Positions 26,739-35,178 of a stretch of DNA of 64,000 nucleotides are shown here, piece by piece (the stretch's first letter is position 1; every line of letters starts with the position of its first letter). The stretch is from Cytobacillus pseudoceanisediminis (lineage in GTDB: Bacteria; Bacillota; Bacilli; Bacillales; Cytobacillaceae). Under the pieces are notes generated by a model. The model was not told the origin of the DNA. It worked only from the letters and a program-made list of their open reading frames with translations, and ran no database searches. The position numbers were made by a program, and so were the translations under genes. The stretch covers positions 3,720,001 through 3,784,000 of the forward strand of contig NZ_CP097349.1 of assembly GCF_023516215.1 (NCBI RefSeq). The letters are read 5' to 3'.

Positions 26739-26827
26739 TAAAAACTGCTCTTAAACACAGCTACCTTCCGGCTTGAAAATATGGTAAGGTTTAAAAGGTA
26801 AGCATTTACATAAGGAGGAATAGCATA

Positions 26828-27177
26828 ATGTCAAATCAGCATGATCCAAATACATTACCGCCAAAAACCTGTTCCGTAGACAGAATGGTCACAGTTAAAG
26901 AGGACGTGGAGAAGGTTCTTGCAGGAAAAAAACAGCCACACGCCGTAATGGCAGATATGCTGATGTCGGGGAAATCATGACACTTGAAGGCCAGGACTTT
27001 GTTGTAAATAAAGTTTATTCCCAATCCCTTGGTGAATTAACAGACGAGCATGCCCGCCAGGAAGGCTTCGAAAGCTTGGAAGACTACAAACAATCCATTC
27101 TTTCCATGCATCCGGGAATGCCATGGCTTCCGCAGATGCGTGTATGGGTTCATGAATTCAGCGCAGTGAAGAAGTAA
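26828..27177 (+). pseudogene. ASCH-domain protein, frameshifted in an A run
   Basis: Small ASCH (PUA-like, possible RNA-binding) protein, 116 residues when repaired. The first frame starts at ATG 26828 behind AAGGAGG and runs MSNQHDPNTLPPKTCSVDRM to KVLAGKK; after the A7 run at about 26927-26933 the reading continues one frame over as TATRRNGRYADVGEIMTLEG (the K-T-x-T-x-R / R-Y-x-D-x-G-E ASCH signature) and ends at 27175-27177. One extra A repairs it. The first frame otherwise stops at 26979. The next gene begins 9 bases later, so the two are likely co-transcribed. Confidence 0.8.
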
Positions 27178-27186
27178 TCTGCCGGA

Positions 27187-27626
27187 ATGGACATACTGTA
27201 CCGAATACTGCTGTACATCCATGTCAGCAGTGCCATACTTTCTGTTGGCCCATTTTTTGTTCTGATTCCAATCGTCAATAAATTGGAATCGGCTGAGCCC
27301 GGGGTTCAGCAGGCATACATAAGCATCTTCAGGACATCCGTGCGCCTTGTCAAGCATGCAGGACATGTACTTGTAGGCTCGGGTGTCCTTCTTATCGTGA
27401 ACAGCCATTGGGGCTGGACGACATCCTGGATCGTTGCGACCCTGGCGGTAATGGGAGGCTCTGTCTTTTTCTCGCCCGAGCCTTTTCTCCCGTTCTGAAG
27501 AAATTTGATGCGCCTGGAGCAGATCAGCAGTTTCTTGTCAGGAAACTTACCCGCTCAGTCTGGATTTACCTTTTTCTATTAATGCTCATGCTCTGGTTCA
27601 TGGTGGCCAAACCTGTACTTTGGTAG
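27187..27626 (+). pseudogene. Four-helix membrane protein (DUF2269-like), frameshifted in a T run
   Basis: 146 residues when repaired, with four membrane helices: LLYIHVSSAILSVGPFFVLI, VKHAGHVLVGSGVLLIVNS, SWIVATLAVMGGSVFF and SVWIYLFLLMLMLWFMVAK. Conserved His in the first two helices recall the DUF2269/CopD-like group, a tentative match. The frame breaks in the T run at about 27466-27472: one T added gives SVFFLARAFSPVLKKF and the second half up to TAG 27624-27626. No strong ribosome binding site; it probably depends on translation of the ASCH gene just upstream. Confidence 0.7.
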
Positions 27627-27636
27627 AGTTAACTAA

Positions 27637-27670
27637 AAACAAGCGCTGGAGATCCGCGCTTGTTTTTTTG
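27637..27670 (+). terminator. Intrinsic terminator
   Basis: AACAAGCGC / GCGCTTGTT stem with a TGGAGATCC loop and T-rich tail. Confidence 0.85.
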
Positions 27671-27700
27671 ATGGCATTCTGCTGCATGGCATTCGAATTC

Positions 27701-27840
27701 GTGTTTATATCCGAATGTCTGATAAATCCTAATTTTAGCGGAATTTTTGTTTACGTGAATATATTCTGAATTTCGCGAATATCTTGATATTTTCACGGAT
27801 ATATCAAATGTCTCGGAGATAAACGGAATTTACATAGGCA
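27701..27840. repeat. Degenerate 20-bp tandem repeats
   Basis: The motif CGCGAAT / GTGAAT / CACGGAT / CGGAGAT recurs with ends at 27760, 27780, 27800 and 27820, exactly 20 bases apart; two more eroded units lie to the left (CCGAAT at 27711, CGGAAT at 27739, out of phase by a few bases). It fills the gap to the GDPD stop codon. Confidence 0.65.
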
Positions 27841-27852
27841 ATAAACTCTTTA

Positions 27853-28575
27853 TTACAAAAACCTTTCCGGAAAATCGGTCATAATCACTTCGACTCCGGC
27901 ATTATTTAACAATCCGCTGCGGGTTTCATCATTTACGGTATATACCCGCAACGGAAACCCTGCTTCTTTTGCTTCCCTCCCAAACTCCGATAGAGCAAAC
28001 CCCTCTTCACAATGAATGCTGTTTGCCCCTATTTTTTTTGCCATTTCGAGTGTGTTTTCAGGGATGCCTTCAATCAAATAGCCCGTCTGCAAAGTGGCAT
28101 GCAAGTCCCGGACTCTTTTCAGACTCTCTGGATTGAAAGATGATATTATGACACGCTGTTCCAATTTATAATTTAGAATAAGATCAATAACCTTTTCTTC
28201 CATCCCGGGATATTCAATCAAATCATTTTTCAATTCAATATTAATCAGCAGTTCGTTGCCTTCCCTAACTGCCCATTGTAAAAGCTGCTCCAGATCCGGA
28301 ATTGTTTCGCCGGTGTTAACATTCCCAAACCAGCTCCCTGCATCAAGCCGCAGGATTTCTTCAAAGGTCATGTCCTTTATATAACCGGTGCCGCCCGTTG
28401 TTCTATCCACAGTTTCATCGTGAATGATCACCAGCTTTCCATCCTTCGCCATCTGCACATCCAATTCAATTCCATCTGCCCCTGCCTCCAATGCGGCCTG
28501 GAAGGCGGCCATCGTGTTTTCTGGAAAATGTCCGCTGACGCCGCGGTGTGCAAAGACTTTTGCTCTTTTATTCAA
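27853..28575 (-). CDS. Cytosolic glycerophosphodiester phosphodiesterase
   Basis: A 240-residue GDPD TIM-barrel enzyme that splits glycerophosphodiesters to glycerol-3-phosphate and an alcohol. Metal and catalytic residues: FAHRGVSGHFPENTMAAFQA (H-R and E-N-T), GIELDVQMAKDGKLVIIHDE (E-x-D and H-D) and LLINIELKND (E). There is no signal peptide, unlike secreted GlpQ; YqiK-type intracellular enzymes of Bacillus look like this. TTG 28573-28575 is the start with GGAGGAG about 7 bases before. Single gene; the left neighbour is the 20-bp repeat array. Confidence 0.9.
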   Translation of the reverse strand: MNKRAKVFAHRGVSGHFPENTMAAFQAALEAGADGIELDVQMAKDGKLVIIHDETVDRTTGGTGYIKDMTFEEILRLDAGSWFGNVNTGETIPDLEQLLQWAVREGNELLINIELKNDLIEYPGMEEKVIDLILNYKLEQRVIISSFNPESLKRVRDLHATLQTGYLIEGIPENTLEMAKKIGANSIHCEEGFALSEFGREAKEAGFPLRVYTVNDETRSGLLNNAGVEVIMTDFPERFL

Positions 28576-29026
28576 ATTATCTCCTCCTAAGTCAACAACA
28601 TCATTATTAATATTCTATTCTACGGCCTGCCCCAAAACCATTTTTTTCATCCTCAGAATAGCCGCTCAAGTTTCCCTTCGCTTCCAATTCCCTTATAATG
28701 AAAACTATGAAACTTCTTTCTTCTCAGAACGTATAAAAAGAAAAGCGGAAGCGCCTTGCCCCCCGGCAAGCACAAGACAAGCCTTCCGGAAAGGCGTTTT
28801 TTGCCCTTTTGGGAGGATTGTCCGAAATGTGGAGGGGACGACAAGCATAAGACGAGCCCTGCAAGAAGGTGTTCTTCCCTTCTGGAAGGGATTGGCTAGT
28901 CTTTCGTCCCTAGGAGCCGCAACTAGACAGGCTTGTGACCTCGAGGGGGTAGGCGCTGGAGCTAGACAGTTTTTAAAGTACAAAGTTTTTAATTCTAAGT
29001 ATAAAAACAAATTAGGAGTGAAATCT
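28576..29026. other. Intergenic region, mostly a repeat element
   Basis: 451 bases. More than half is the composite CTCGAG element (28735-28974). A long open frame passes through it into the TerD gene but has no start with a ribosome binding site and translates the repeat; it is not coding. Confidence 0.6.
28735..28974 (+). repeat. Large composite CTCGAG element
   Basis: Starts AAAAAGAAAAGCGGAAGCGC and ends GTGACCTCGAGGGGGTAGGC then GCTGGAGCTAGACAG, the same outer parts as at 22229 but with about 150 bases between. The interior repeats AAGCACAAGAC / AAGCATAAGAC and TTTTGGGAGG / CTTCTGGAAGG segments, as if two or three elements were nested. Confidence 0.65.
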
Positions 29027-30472
29027 GTGGGAGTTCGATTGAGCAAGGGACAAAAAGTAGATTTGACCAAAACCAATCCTGGTTTGCAGGTTGTGATGGC
29101 AGGATTGGGCTGGGATGTCAGCCATAATCAATCGCAATATGACCTGGACGCTTCAGCCTTTTTAACAGGTGCATCCGGCAAAGTGCAAAGTGATAGTGAC
29201 TTTGTGTTTTATAATAATCCATCCGGCGGAAACGGATCCATCCTTTACAGCAGTGATAATAGAACTGGGGCAGGTGCCGGGGATGATGAGCAAATCCGCA
29301 TCGAGTTACATAAGGTGCCGCAGCATATCCATCGAATTGCTTTTACTATTACCATTCATGATGCCCAGATGAAAGGACAGAGCTTTGGACAAGTTTCCAA
29401 TGCTTATGTGAGAATTTTTAATGCCATGACAAATGAAGAGCTTCTCCGCTTCGACCTTGGGCGCGATTTTACTGTTGAAACAGCAATCGTCGCTGCAGAG
29501 CTTTACCGTCACAATGGCGAGTGGAAATTCAATGCCATTGCAAGTGGATTCCAGGGTGGATTAGCTGCCCTTTGCCGCAACTTCGGTGTTTCCGTAGATG
29601 ATGAGCCTGCTCCAAGTCAGCAGCACTCATTCAGCCAGGGTCAATATCAGCAGCCAGCTCAAGGATTCAGTCCTCAACAAAACCAGCAGCAATATAGCCA
29701 GCAGGCACAATCAGGATACAACTCACCGTCCTTTGGCCAGCCTGCCTACAATCAGACTTCTTATAACACGCTACCTTCGCAGCCATCATTTGGCGGGCAG
29801 ACAGGTATTGGGCAGCCGGTCCAGGCTCAATCCTATACAGATGGAAATATCGCCTGCACCCGCTGCGGATCCACTAACATCCGGACCGGCCAAAAAGGAT
29901 TTGGCCTTGGAAAAGCGGCGATTGGAGGACTCATCCTTGGGCCTGTAGGACTTCTTGGCGGCTTTATTGGAAAAAACCAGCTGAAGCTCACCTGTAATTC
30001 CTGCGGTAATTCATGGTCACCTAATCAGAAGGATTACGCACAATGGGCCAATGACCAAAAGCGCCGTGCCCAGGAGCTGTTTACACGATTCAAGAGCCAG
30101 GATGTCCTGGACGCCGTTGTAGCTTCATGCGCCCTTGTCGGCATGGCAGATGGCAGGCTTGATCCAACTGAACGTCAAAAGATGGTCGAGTTTGTAAACA
30201 GCAGCCAGGAATTAAAAGTGTTTGATACACAAAAAGTGATACAGCAATTCAATATGTTCGTACAGCGGATTGAAATGGACCCGATCATCGGGCGGGCCGA
30301 AGCCTTTAAAGCAGTTGGCCGGGTAAGAAATAAGCCTGAGATCGCCCGCCTCGTAGCCCGTTATTGCATCGCGATCGGATATGCCGACGGGAACTTTGAT
30401 CAAAATGAAAAACAGGCTGTTACAGAGATCTGCATGGAACTCGGTTTAAACCCGCATGAATTTCTATCTTAA
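29027..30472 (+). CDS. TerD - zinc ribbon - TerB fusion stress protein
   Basis: A 481-residue fusion. Residues 1-190: TerD domain (VRLSKGQKVDLTKTNPGLQV, GLGWDVSHNQSQYDLDASAF, SDNRTGAGAGDDEQI Ca2+-binding acidic loop, RFDLGRDFTVETAIVAAELY). Residues about 195-270: Gln/Ser/Tyr-rich linker. About 276-327: treble C-x-x-C pairs (IACTRCGSTN and CNSCGNSWS) flanking a glycine-rich hydrophobic stretch. About 348-481: TerB-like helical domain (VVASCALVGMADGRLDPTER, YCIAIGYADGNFDQNEKQAV, paired D-G acidic loops). The GTG start 29027 has TAGGAG 7 bases upstream. TerD and TerB belong to tellurite/stress complexes at the membrane; the fusion links them in one chain. Confidence 0.85.
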   Translation: MGVRLSKGQKVDLTKTNPGLQVVMAGLGWDVSHNQSQYDLDASAFLTGASGKVQSDSDFVFYNNPSGGNGSILYSSDNRTGAGAGDDEQIRIELHKVPQHIHRIAFTITIHDAQMKGQSFGQVSNAYVRIFNAMTNEELLRFDLGRDFTVETAIVAAELYRHNGEWKFNAIASGFQGGLAALCRNFGVSVDDEPAPSQQHSFSQGQYQQPAQGFSPQQNQQQYSQQAQSGYNSPSFGQPAYNQTSYNTLPSQPSFGGQTGIGQPVQAQSYTDGNIACTRCGSTNIRTGQKGFGLGKAAIGGLILGPVGLLGGFIGKNQLKLTCNSCGNSWSPNQKDYAQWANDQKRRAQELFTRFKSQDVLDAVVASCALVGMADGRLDPTERQKMVEFVNSSQELKVFDTQKVIQQFNMFVQRIEMDPIIGRAEAFKAVGRVRNKPEIARLVARYCIAIGYADGNFDQNEKQAVTEICMELGLNPHEFLS

Positions 30473-30486
30473 TATATAATGTACCC

Positions 30487-30524
30487 AAGCTCTGCCGAAT
30501 TTCAGGCAGAGCTTTTTTGCATTT
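30487..30524 (+). terminator. Terminator of the TerD fusion gene
   Basis: AAGCTCTGCC / GGCAGAGCTT stem with GAATTTCA loop, T6 tail. Confidence 0.88.
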
Positions 30525-30628
30525 ATTCCCTACTCCTCCTGAATATGCCGCATACAAAGTTCACATGCGGGTATACTCAAAAAGATAAATGCCCTGTTAT
30601 TTCTAAAATTACTAAGGAGGTAATATCC

Positions 30629-31477
30629 TTGAAGGAAAGTTCATCTACTGAACGCTATATGCCCATGACTTCCTCCACGAGCGGAATGATTGTTAATGAA
30701 GCGGATGGAGTCTACTGCCTGACAGTTCAGATTGTGAATGTTTGTTTTGTGCGAATATCAGAAAAGCCCGGCGACTGGGTTCTGGTTGACGCAGGCATGC
30801 CAAAATCTGCAGAAAAAATTATGGATGCGGCGGAAGAACTCTTTGGAGAGAACGCAAGACCGAAAGCCATTATTCTTACACATGGCCACTTTGACCATGT
30901 TGGTGCAATTATTGATTTAGTTGAGCACTGGCAAGTTCCTGTATACGCTCATACACTCGAAATGCCATTCTTAACAGGACAGCAGGATTACCCAAAACCT
31001 GACGCGAGTGTTGAAGGCGGACTTGTCGCAAAGATGTCCCCCACTTTTCCGCATGAAGGCATTGATCTCGATACCCATATTCAGCCTTTCCCTGAAGACG
31101 GAAATGTTCCCCATATGGAAGGATGGATATGGATTCACACACCAGGTCATACTCCCGGCCATGTTTCCTTATTCAGGGAGTCGGATCGCGTGCTGATTGC
31201 AGGTGACGCTTTCGTAACAGTGAAGCAGGAGTCCTTATATAGTGTGCTCACCCAGGAACAGGAAATCAGCGGCCCGCCCCGCTACCTCACAACTGATTGG
31301 GATTCTGCCCGGACTTCCGTACAGAAACTTGAAGCCCTTCAGCCAGATGTCGCCATCACCGGTCATGGCATTCCAATGGCTGCTGCTGTATTAAGGGAAA
31401 GCCTCGCCAAGCTCGTAAATGATTTTGATGAAATTGCCGTTCCTGATCACGGAAAATATGTAGACGGGGAAGGCTAA
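30629..31477 (+). CDS. MBL-fold metallo-hydrolase
   Basis: A 282-residue metallo-beta-lactamase-fold enzyme. The binuclear zinc motif is AIILTHGHFDHVGAIIDLVE (H-x-H-x-D-H), with further ligands in WIHTPGHTPGHVSLF, VLIAGDAFVT and the late VAITGHGIPMA. This is the broad group that includes glyoxalase II-like and lactonase-like hydrolases; the substrate is not clear. The start is TTG 30629 with AAGGAGG 8 bases upstream; the frame is open back to 30479 but that part covers the previous terminator. Single gene, followed by a repeat element and a terminator. Confidence 0.88.
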   Translation: MKESSSTERYMPMTSSTSGMIVNEADGVYCLTVQIVNVCFVRISEKPGDWVLVDAGMPKSAEKIMDAAEELFGENARPKAIILTHGHFDHVGAIIDLVEHWQVPVYAHTLEMPFLTGQQDYPKPDASVEGGLVAKMSPTFPHEGIDLDTHIQPFPEDGNVPHMEGWIWIHTPGHTPGHVSLFRESDRVLIAGDAFVTVKQESLYSVLTQEQEISGPPRYLTTDWDSARTSVQKLEALQPDVAITGHGIPMAAAVLRESLAKLVNDFDEIAVPDHGKYVDGEG

Positions 31478-31480
31478 AAA

Positions 31481-31542
31481 CAAAAGTGTAAGCGCCTCGC
31501 TCACCCCTGACACCTCGAGGGGGCAGGCGCTGTGAGCCAGCC
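31481..31542 (+). repeat. Dispersed CTCGAG hairpin element
   Basis: AAAAGTGTAAGCGCCTCGCT on the left; CACCTCGAGGGGGCAGGCGC and TGTGAGCCAG on the right. Starts 4 bases after the MBL stop codon. Confidence 0.65.
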
Positions 31543-31603
31543 GTGAATAAACTTATCCTCAAACTTATTTACACGTTGCGATTTTTTAATTTTCTGGTAA
31601 ACA

Positions 31604-31650
31604 ATAAAAAAGCGAGGTTCACCAAATCGGGTGGATCTTGCTTTTTTGAT
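31604..31650 (+). terminator. Intrinsic terminator
   Basis: AAAAAAGCGAGGTTCACC / GGGTGGATCTTGCTTTTTT, an imperfect stem with A and T tails. Confidence 0.75.
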
Positions 31651-31716
31651 GTTTAAAACAATCAAAAAAAGGAAGAGTATAATAAAACGAATTTTAATAG
31701 TTCAGGAGGTTCATAT

Positions 31717-32064
31717 ATGCATCTTGAAAACTTTACAGGACAAAAAATTCAAATAAAATTCAAGAACTTCCCAAATGATCTCGTCGGCTCCATCACAGGC
31801 ATTTATCAGCCCGATGAATGGTACCTTGTTAAACTGATCAAAACAGAAAGCATGGGAATATGGGTTGAGAATCCTTGCTTCAAACGCACTATGGTCAAAG
31901 AGGAAGACGGTACCGACATCCCAGAAGAACAGCAGAAGGAAGAAGATTGCGTCACCCATTTTCTGATCCGCTGGGATTATATCAGTTCTGTCATTACCTT
32001 CCCGGATAAACAGACACTCGGCGTTGATAAGAAAGCAAAATTAATAGGGTTTCAGCCCTCTTAA
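31717..32064 (+). CDS. Conserved hypothetical protein, 115 aa
   Basis: I do not recognise a domain. The start has TCAGGAGG 8 bases before ATG 31717, and a strong terminator follows the stop by 7 bases, so the gene is real. The protein is soluble and rich in Lys, Glu and aromatic residues; it begins with MHLENFTGQKIQIKFKNFPN, has an acidic loop KEEDGTDIPEEQQKEEDCV, and a TH-F-L-I-R-W-D-Y-I-S-S-V strand. The beta-rich pattern with short loops suggests a small barrel, such as an Sm- or KOW-like fold, but this is only an impression. No functional link to its neighbours. Confidence 0.65.
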   Translation: MHLENFTGQKIQIKFKNFPNDLVGSITGIYQPDEWYLVKLIKTESMGIWVENPCFKRTMVKEEDGTDIPEEQQKEEDCVTHFLIRWDYISSVITFPDKQTLGVDKKAKLIGFQPS

Positions 32065-32068
32065 TAGA

Positions 32069-32107
32069 TAATTAAGCCCCCGGGTCCATCGCCCGGGGGC
32101 TTTTTGT
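32069..32107 (+). terminator. Intrinsic terminator
   Basis: AAGCCCCCGGG / CCCGGGGGCTT stem with TCCATCG loop, then TTTTTG. Confidence 0.9.
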
Positions 32108-32240
32108 TTCCGTACCGCTCAACCTCAACAAACTTATTTATCTTATGATAGCTATTTTATTCGAAAAGTTCACATTTATAGTTTTATAGACTATGATATA
32201 TTTACCGACTTTTCAAAAAATAAAATTTGGAGGAACACAC

Positions 32241-33203
32241 ATGTCAAATAGAACCTGTATCGTCACACATGATCTGGAACCCTCACAGATTGATAAAATT
32301 AAAGAAATCATCCCCGATTGGGAGCTCATATCCGGAAAAGATTCAGCAAACTGGCACAATGAGCTGAAAGAAGCCGAAGTGATCGCCGGCTGGAAAAAGG
32401 AACTAAAAGAGATGGTCCTTGAGGGAAACAGCAATCTTCGCTGGTTCCAGTCCTGGAGTGCCGGGGTCGATTCTCTGCCCCTGGCAGAAATGGAATCACA
32501 GGGCATCCAGATTACCAGCGCAAATGGCGTACATGCTAACCCCATTTCAGAAACGATTTTCGCATTAATGCTTGGGCTCACCCGCAAAATCCATACATAT
32601 GTAAAAAATCAGCAAGCTAAGGTATGGCACCATTCTGGAATGAAGCTTGAAATTCACAATAAAACCATCGGCATGATTGGCACCGGAGCCATCGGGAAGG
32701 AAACTGCCAGGATTGCCAAAGCATTCGGTATGAAGGTTATTGGGGTTCGACACTCCGGAAAACCTGAAGAGTATATAGATGAAATGTATACTTCCAGCCA
32801 GTTGAACGATGTGCTGCCTCGATGTGACTATGTTGTCGTCACACTTCCGCTTACACAGGAAACACGGCAGCTATTCGGAGCCGAACAGTTTACCCGCATG
32901 AAGGACACTGCTTTCTTCATCAATATCGGCCGGGGTGAAATTGTAAAAGAAACAGATTTGATTGCCGCACTGCAGAACGGACAGATTGCCGGTGCAGGGC
33001 TGGATGTATTTGAAAAAGAACCGCTTTCTGAAGACAGCCCGCTATGGGAACAGGATAATGTCATCATTACCCCGCATACTGCCGGATCGACGGAATACTA
33101 TACCAAGCGTGTGATTGAAGATATATTCATTCCTAATTTAAAAGAGTACATAAACAGCGGTAATCCCGGCATTAATCAGGTAGATTATAAAAAGGGATAT
33201 TAA
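32241..33203 (+). CDS. D-2-hydroxyacid dehydrogenase
   Basis: A 320-residue NAD(P)-dependent dehydrogenase that reduces 2-keto acids to D-2-hydroxy acids. The nucleotide motif is TIGMIGTGAIGKETARIAKA (G-x-G-x-x-G); catalytic residues are Arg in NIGRGEIVKETDLIAAL, Glu in GLDVFEKEPLSEDSPL and His in VIITPHTAG. The N-terminal substrate domain has RWFQSWSAGVDSLPL (G-V-D). ATG 32241 follows TTGGAGG; the frame is open upstream to 32193 without a site. It resembles the YoaD/GhrB-like group in Bacillus; exact substrate unknown. Single gene ending in a terminator shared with the convergent DUF421 gene. Confidence 0.9.
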   Translation: MSNRTCIVTHDLEPSQIDKIKEIIPDWELISGKDSANWHNELKEAEVIAGWKKELKEMVLEGNSNLRWFQSWSAGVDSLPLAEMESQGIQITSANGVHANPISETIFALMLGLTRKIHTYVKNQQAKVWHHSGMKLEIHNKTIGMIGTGAIGKETARIAKAFGMKVIGVRHSGKPEEYIDEMYTSSQLNDVLPRCDYVVVTLPLTQETRQLFGAEQFTRMKDTAFFINIGRGEIVKETDLIAALQNGQIAGAGLDVFEKEPLSEDSPLWEQDNVIITPHTAGSTEYYTKRVIEDIFIPNLKEYINSGNPGINQVDYKKGY

Positions 33204-33206
33204 TAA

Positions 33207-33243
33207 AGAGAGCCTTGCAGCATTCGCAAGGCTCATTTTTTAT
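33207..33243. terminator. Bidirectional terminator
   Basis: GAGCCTTGC / GCAAGGCTC stem, A-rich on the left and T6 on the right, between convergent genes; the DUF421 stop codon lies inside its right flank. Confidence 0.85.
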
Positions 33244-33910
33244 AAGATACGATATAAAACCCTTCTTCTTCCGACCACTCTGCACAGAAAATATCTTTGA
33301 TATTATGGTAGCCTTCCGTTTTAATAGACTCCCTCAGCCAATCCCCATCTTTCCCCAGTAATTTAATGCCGTCTTCCACTACTTCTCCTTCATCAATCAG
33401 TAAAGTTGAAGGTTTCTTTTCCTTCACCTCAAGTTTCATCAATTCAGGAGTGACAGGCTCTTGTTTTTGGTATTTCATTACACTTAAGCCGCCATTGGTC
33501 TCAAGGTAAGCGTATTTAACTTCATTCATGCTGAATATTCCTTTTTGGCGCAGCATTGTTCTCAGCTGTTCCATTTCAAGATGGTTTTTCTCCATCTCCT
33601 TCACATTCAGCTTGCCATCCTTGACAAGGACCGACTCCCTTCCCTTTAAAATCGCCCTGAATATATTTTTCTTTTTTGCCAGAATTTCAATAATGTAAAT
33701 AAATGCTCCCCACAATAAAGCCGAATAGATCACCTGCAGCGTTGTTATTTTTTCATCATAAATGGTTTCCTCAATAATCCCTCCAAGAACAACCGCATAA
33801 ACAAAATCAAACGGAGTTACCTGTGAAAGCTCCTTCTTTCCAAGAATTCGGGTAACAGCTAACAAGGCAACTAGCCCAACAGCCATTTTTACTGTTATTG
33901 ATAAATACAT
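33233..33910 (-). CDS. DUF421 (YetF-type) membrane protein
   Basis: A 225-residue protein with three N-terminal membrane helices (TVKMAVGLVALLAVTRILGK; FDFVYAVVLGGIIEETIYDE; TLQVIYSALLWGAFIYIIEI) and a cytosolic beta-rich DUF421 domain with the conserved RESVLVKDGKLNVKEMEKNH and ELMKLEVKEKKPSTLLIDEG. YetF-like proteins are integral membrane proteins of Bacillus with a proposed role in the spore or in membrane stress; no activity is established. ATG 33908-33910 is preferred, since GAGGAGG is 7 bases upstream. A distant paralogue is encoded at 52162-52821. Confidence 0.85.
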   Translation of the reverse strand: MYLSITVKMAVGLVALLAVTRILGKKELSQVTPFDFVYAVVLGGIIEETIYDEKITTLQVIYSALLWGAFIYIIEILAKKKNIFRAILKGRESVLVKDGKLNVKEMEKNHLEMEQLRTMLRQKGIFSMNEVKYAYLETNGGLSVMKYQKQEPVTPELMKLEVKEKKPSTLLIDEGEVVEDGIKLLGKDGDWLRESIKTEGYHNIKDIFCAEWSEEEGFYIVSYKK

Positions 33911-33984
33911 CAATGCTCCTCCTCTCTCTATATCCTCTCTATTCCCCTTACCAGACTTCGAATACACCTTTTCTCCTATTCCAC

Positions 33985-34022
33985 TTTTTGCAAAAAAAGT
34001 GATCCCTATGTCAAGAGACCAC
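33985..34022 (-). terminator. Terminator of the EamA gene
   Basis: AGTGGTCTC / GGGATCACT arms around CTTGACATA, then T7 on the minus strand. Confidence 0.75.
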
Positions 34023-34023
34023 T

Positions 34024-34947
34024 TTACATATACTGGCTATTTTCTTTTCTCCGCTTCCTGAATACTAATTCCTCCAATGCTCCGGATCCTGAAATGACAC
34101 CTCCCACAATAAGAACCAGCCCGAGCATATGGTTTATAGTAATTACTTCACCAAGAATGAACGCTGAGCCTGCCAATGAGAAAAAGGTATTCAGGTTCAA
34201 AAATATACTGGCTTCTGCAGGCCCAATATTACGGATGGCTGTGTTATAAACCATATGGCCGATAGCTGTTGCCAATACGGCAGATGCGGCAAATGCAGCC
34301 CAAACATAGGCTGGGGCTTCGGTTATACCCTTAAGTCCGCCGGGTTCCATTATGCTGGCCATTACAAAAAGGATCACCCCTCCAAAAATCAGCATATAGC
34401 CTGTCAGCAATCGCGGATCAAGCGTTTTCGAAGCCTTGCTGATTACAATGAAGCTAAGAGCCTGTGAAAGAATGGACAGGAACACAAAGAAATCTCCTGG
34501 AGTTAAGCTCGATATCCCTTTATTTCCTGAAAGGACAATAAAGGTCACGCCTGCACCCCCAAGCAGAAAACCCAGAACCTGGATGCCTGTAGGCTTATTG
34601 CGCAGCAGAATGGAAGACAGTATGGCTGTTAAGAGCGGACCTGCACCTAGAATAAGCCCCCCATTCACCGCACTTGTTCCCGTTAAGCCTATAGCCAGAA
34701 AAAGATGGTGGCTGACAACACTTAAAAGGCCGCCAAATACAATGTACGAGATTTCCTTCCGGCTCGGCTTTCTTACTTTCCCCATTATGCTTAATATCAA
34801 AAATACGGTTATACCCGCAGTTAGTATTCGCAAAGAAGTAATCGAAACCGGAGGAAAATAACTGACAAGAATTTTTATAATGCTCACATTCAATCCCCAT
34901 AAAGCCATGATGGAAATGAGGAGAATGTATGTTTTTATGTTTTTCAC
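34024..34947 (-). CDS. EamA/DMT-family transporter
   Basis: A 307-residue drug/metabolite exporter with ten membrane helices in two EamA repeats (ALWGLNVSIIKILVSYFPPV at the start of repeat 1; FLSILSQALSFIVISKASKT at the start of repeat 2). The typical end-of-repeat motif NGGLILGAGPLLTAILSSIL is present in repeat 1 and EASIFLNLNTFFSLAGSAFI in repeat 2. I choose GTG 34945-34947, with AGAAGG about 6-7 bases upstream; an ATG 60 bases earlier would add a hydrophilic extension with no site. Substrate unknown. Single gene. Confidence 0.85.
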   Translation of the reverse strand: MKNIKTYILLISIMALWGLNVSIIKILVSYFPPVSITSLRILTAGITVFLILSIMGKVRKPSRKEISYIVFGGLLSVVSHHLFLAIGLTGTSAVNGGLILGAGPLLTAILSSILLRNKPTGIQVLGFLLGGAGVTFIVLSGNKGISSLTPGDFFVFLSILSQALSFIVISKASKTLDPRLLTGYMLIFGGVILFVMASIMEPGGLKGITEAPAYVWAAFAASAVLATAIGHMVYNTAIRNIGPAEASIFLNLNTFFSLAGSAFILGEVITINHMLGLVLIVGGVISGSGALEELVFRKRRKENSQYM

Positions 34948-35142
34948 ATCGATCCTTCTTTCCAGAAAATCCAAGTTCATAATTTGTATCATTTTATCAT
35001 ATTTCAAATGGGAAGATGACTTTTTAAGGCTTTAAATATGAAAGTGATGGCATGAAAAACACCCATCTGGACTGTTGGCATACCAGGGTTTTTCGGTGGA
35101 TGAACAACCGTGAAAAGCGCAAAGCAGCTGTATAATAGCAAG

Positions 35143-35176
35143 AGCAGCCTCCCATCAAAGGAACGGCTGCTCTTCT
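35143..35176 (-). terminator. Probable terminator of the M28 peptidase gene
   Basis: AGAGCAGCC / GGCTGCTCT stem just after the stop; the tail TTGCTATTAT is only moderately T-rich. Confidence 0.6.
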
Positions 35177-35178
35177 GC

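Noticed and set aside
28424..29026. Open frame upstream of the TerD gene, in phase with it
   Set aside because: It is antisense to the GDPD gene and then translates a dispersed repeat; no ribosome binding site until GTG 29027.
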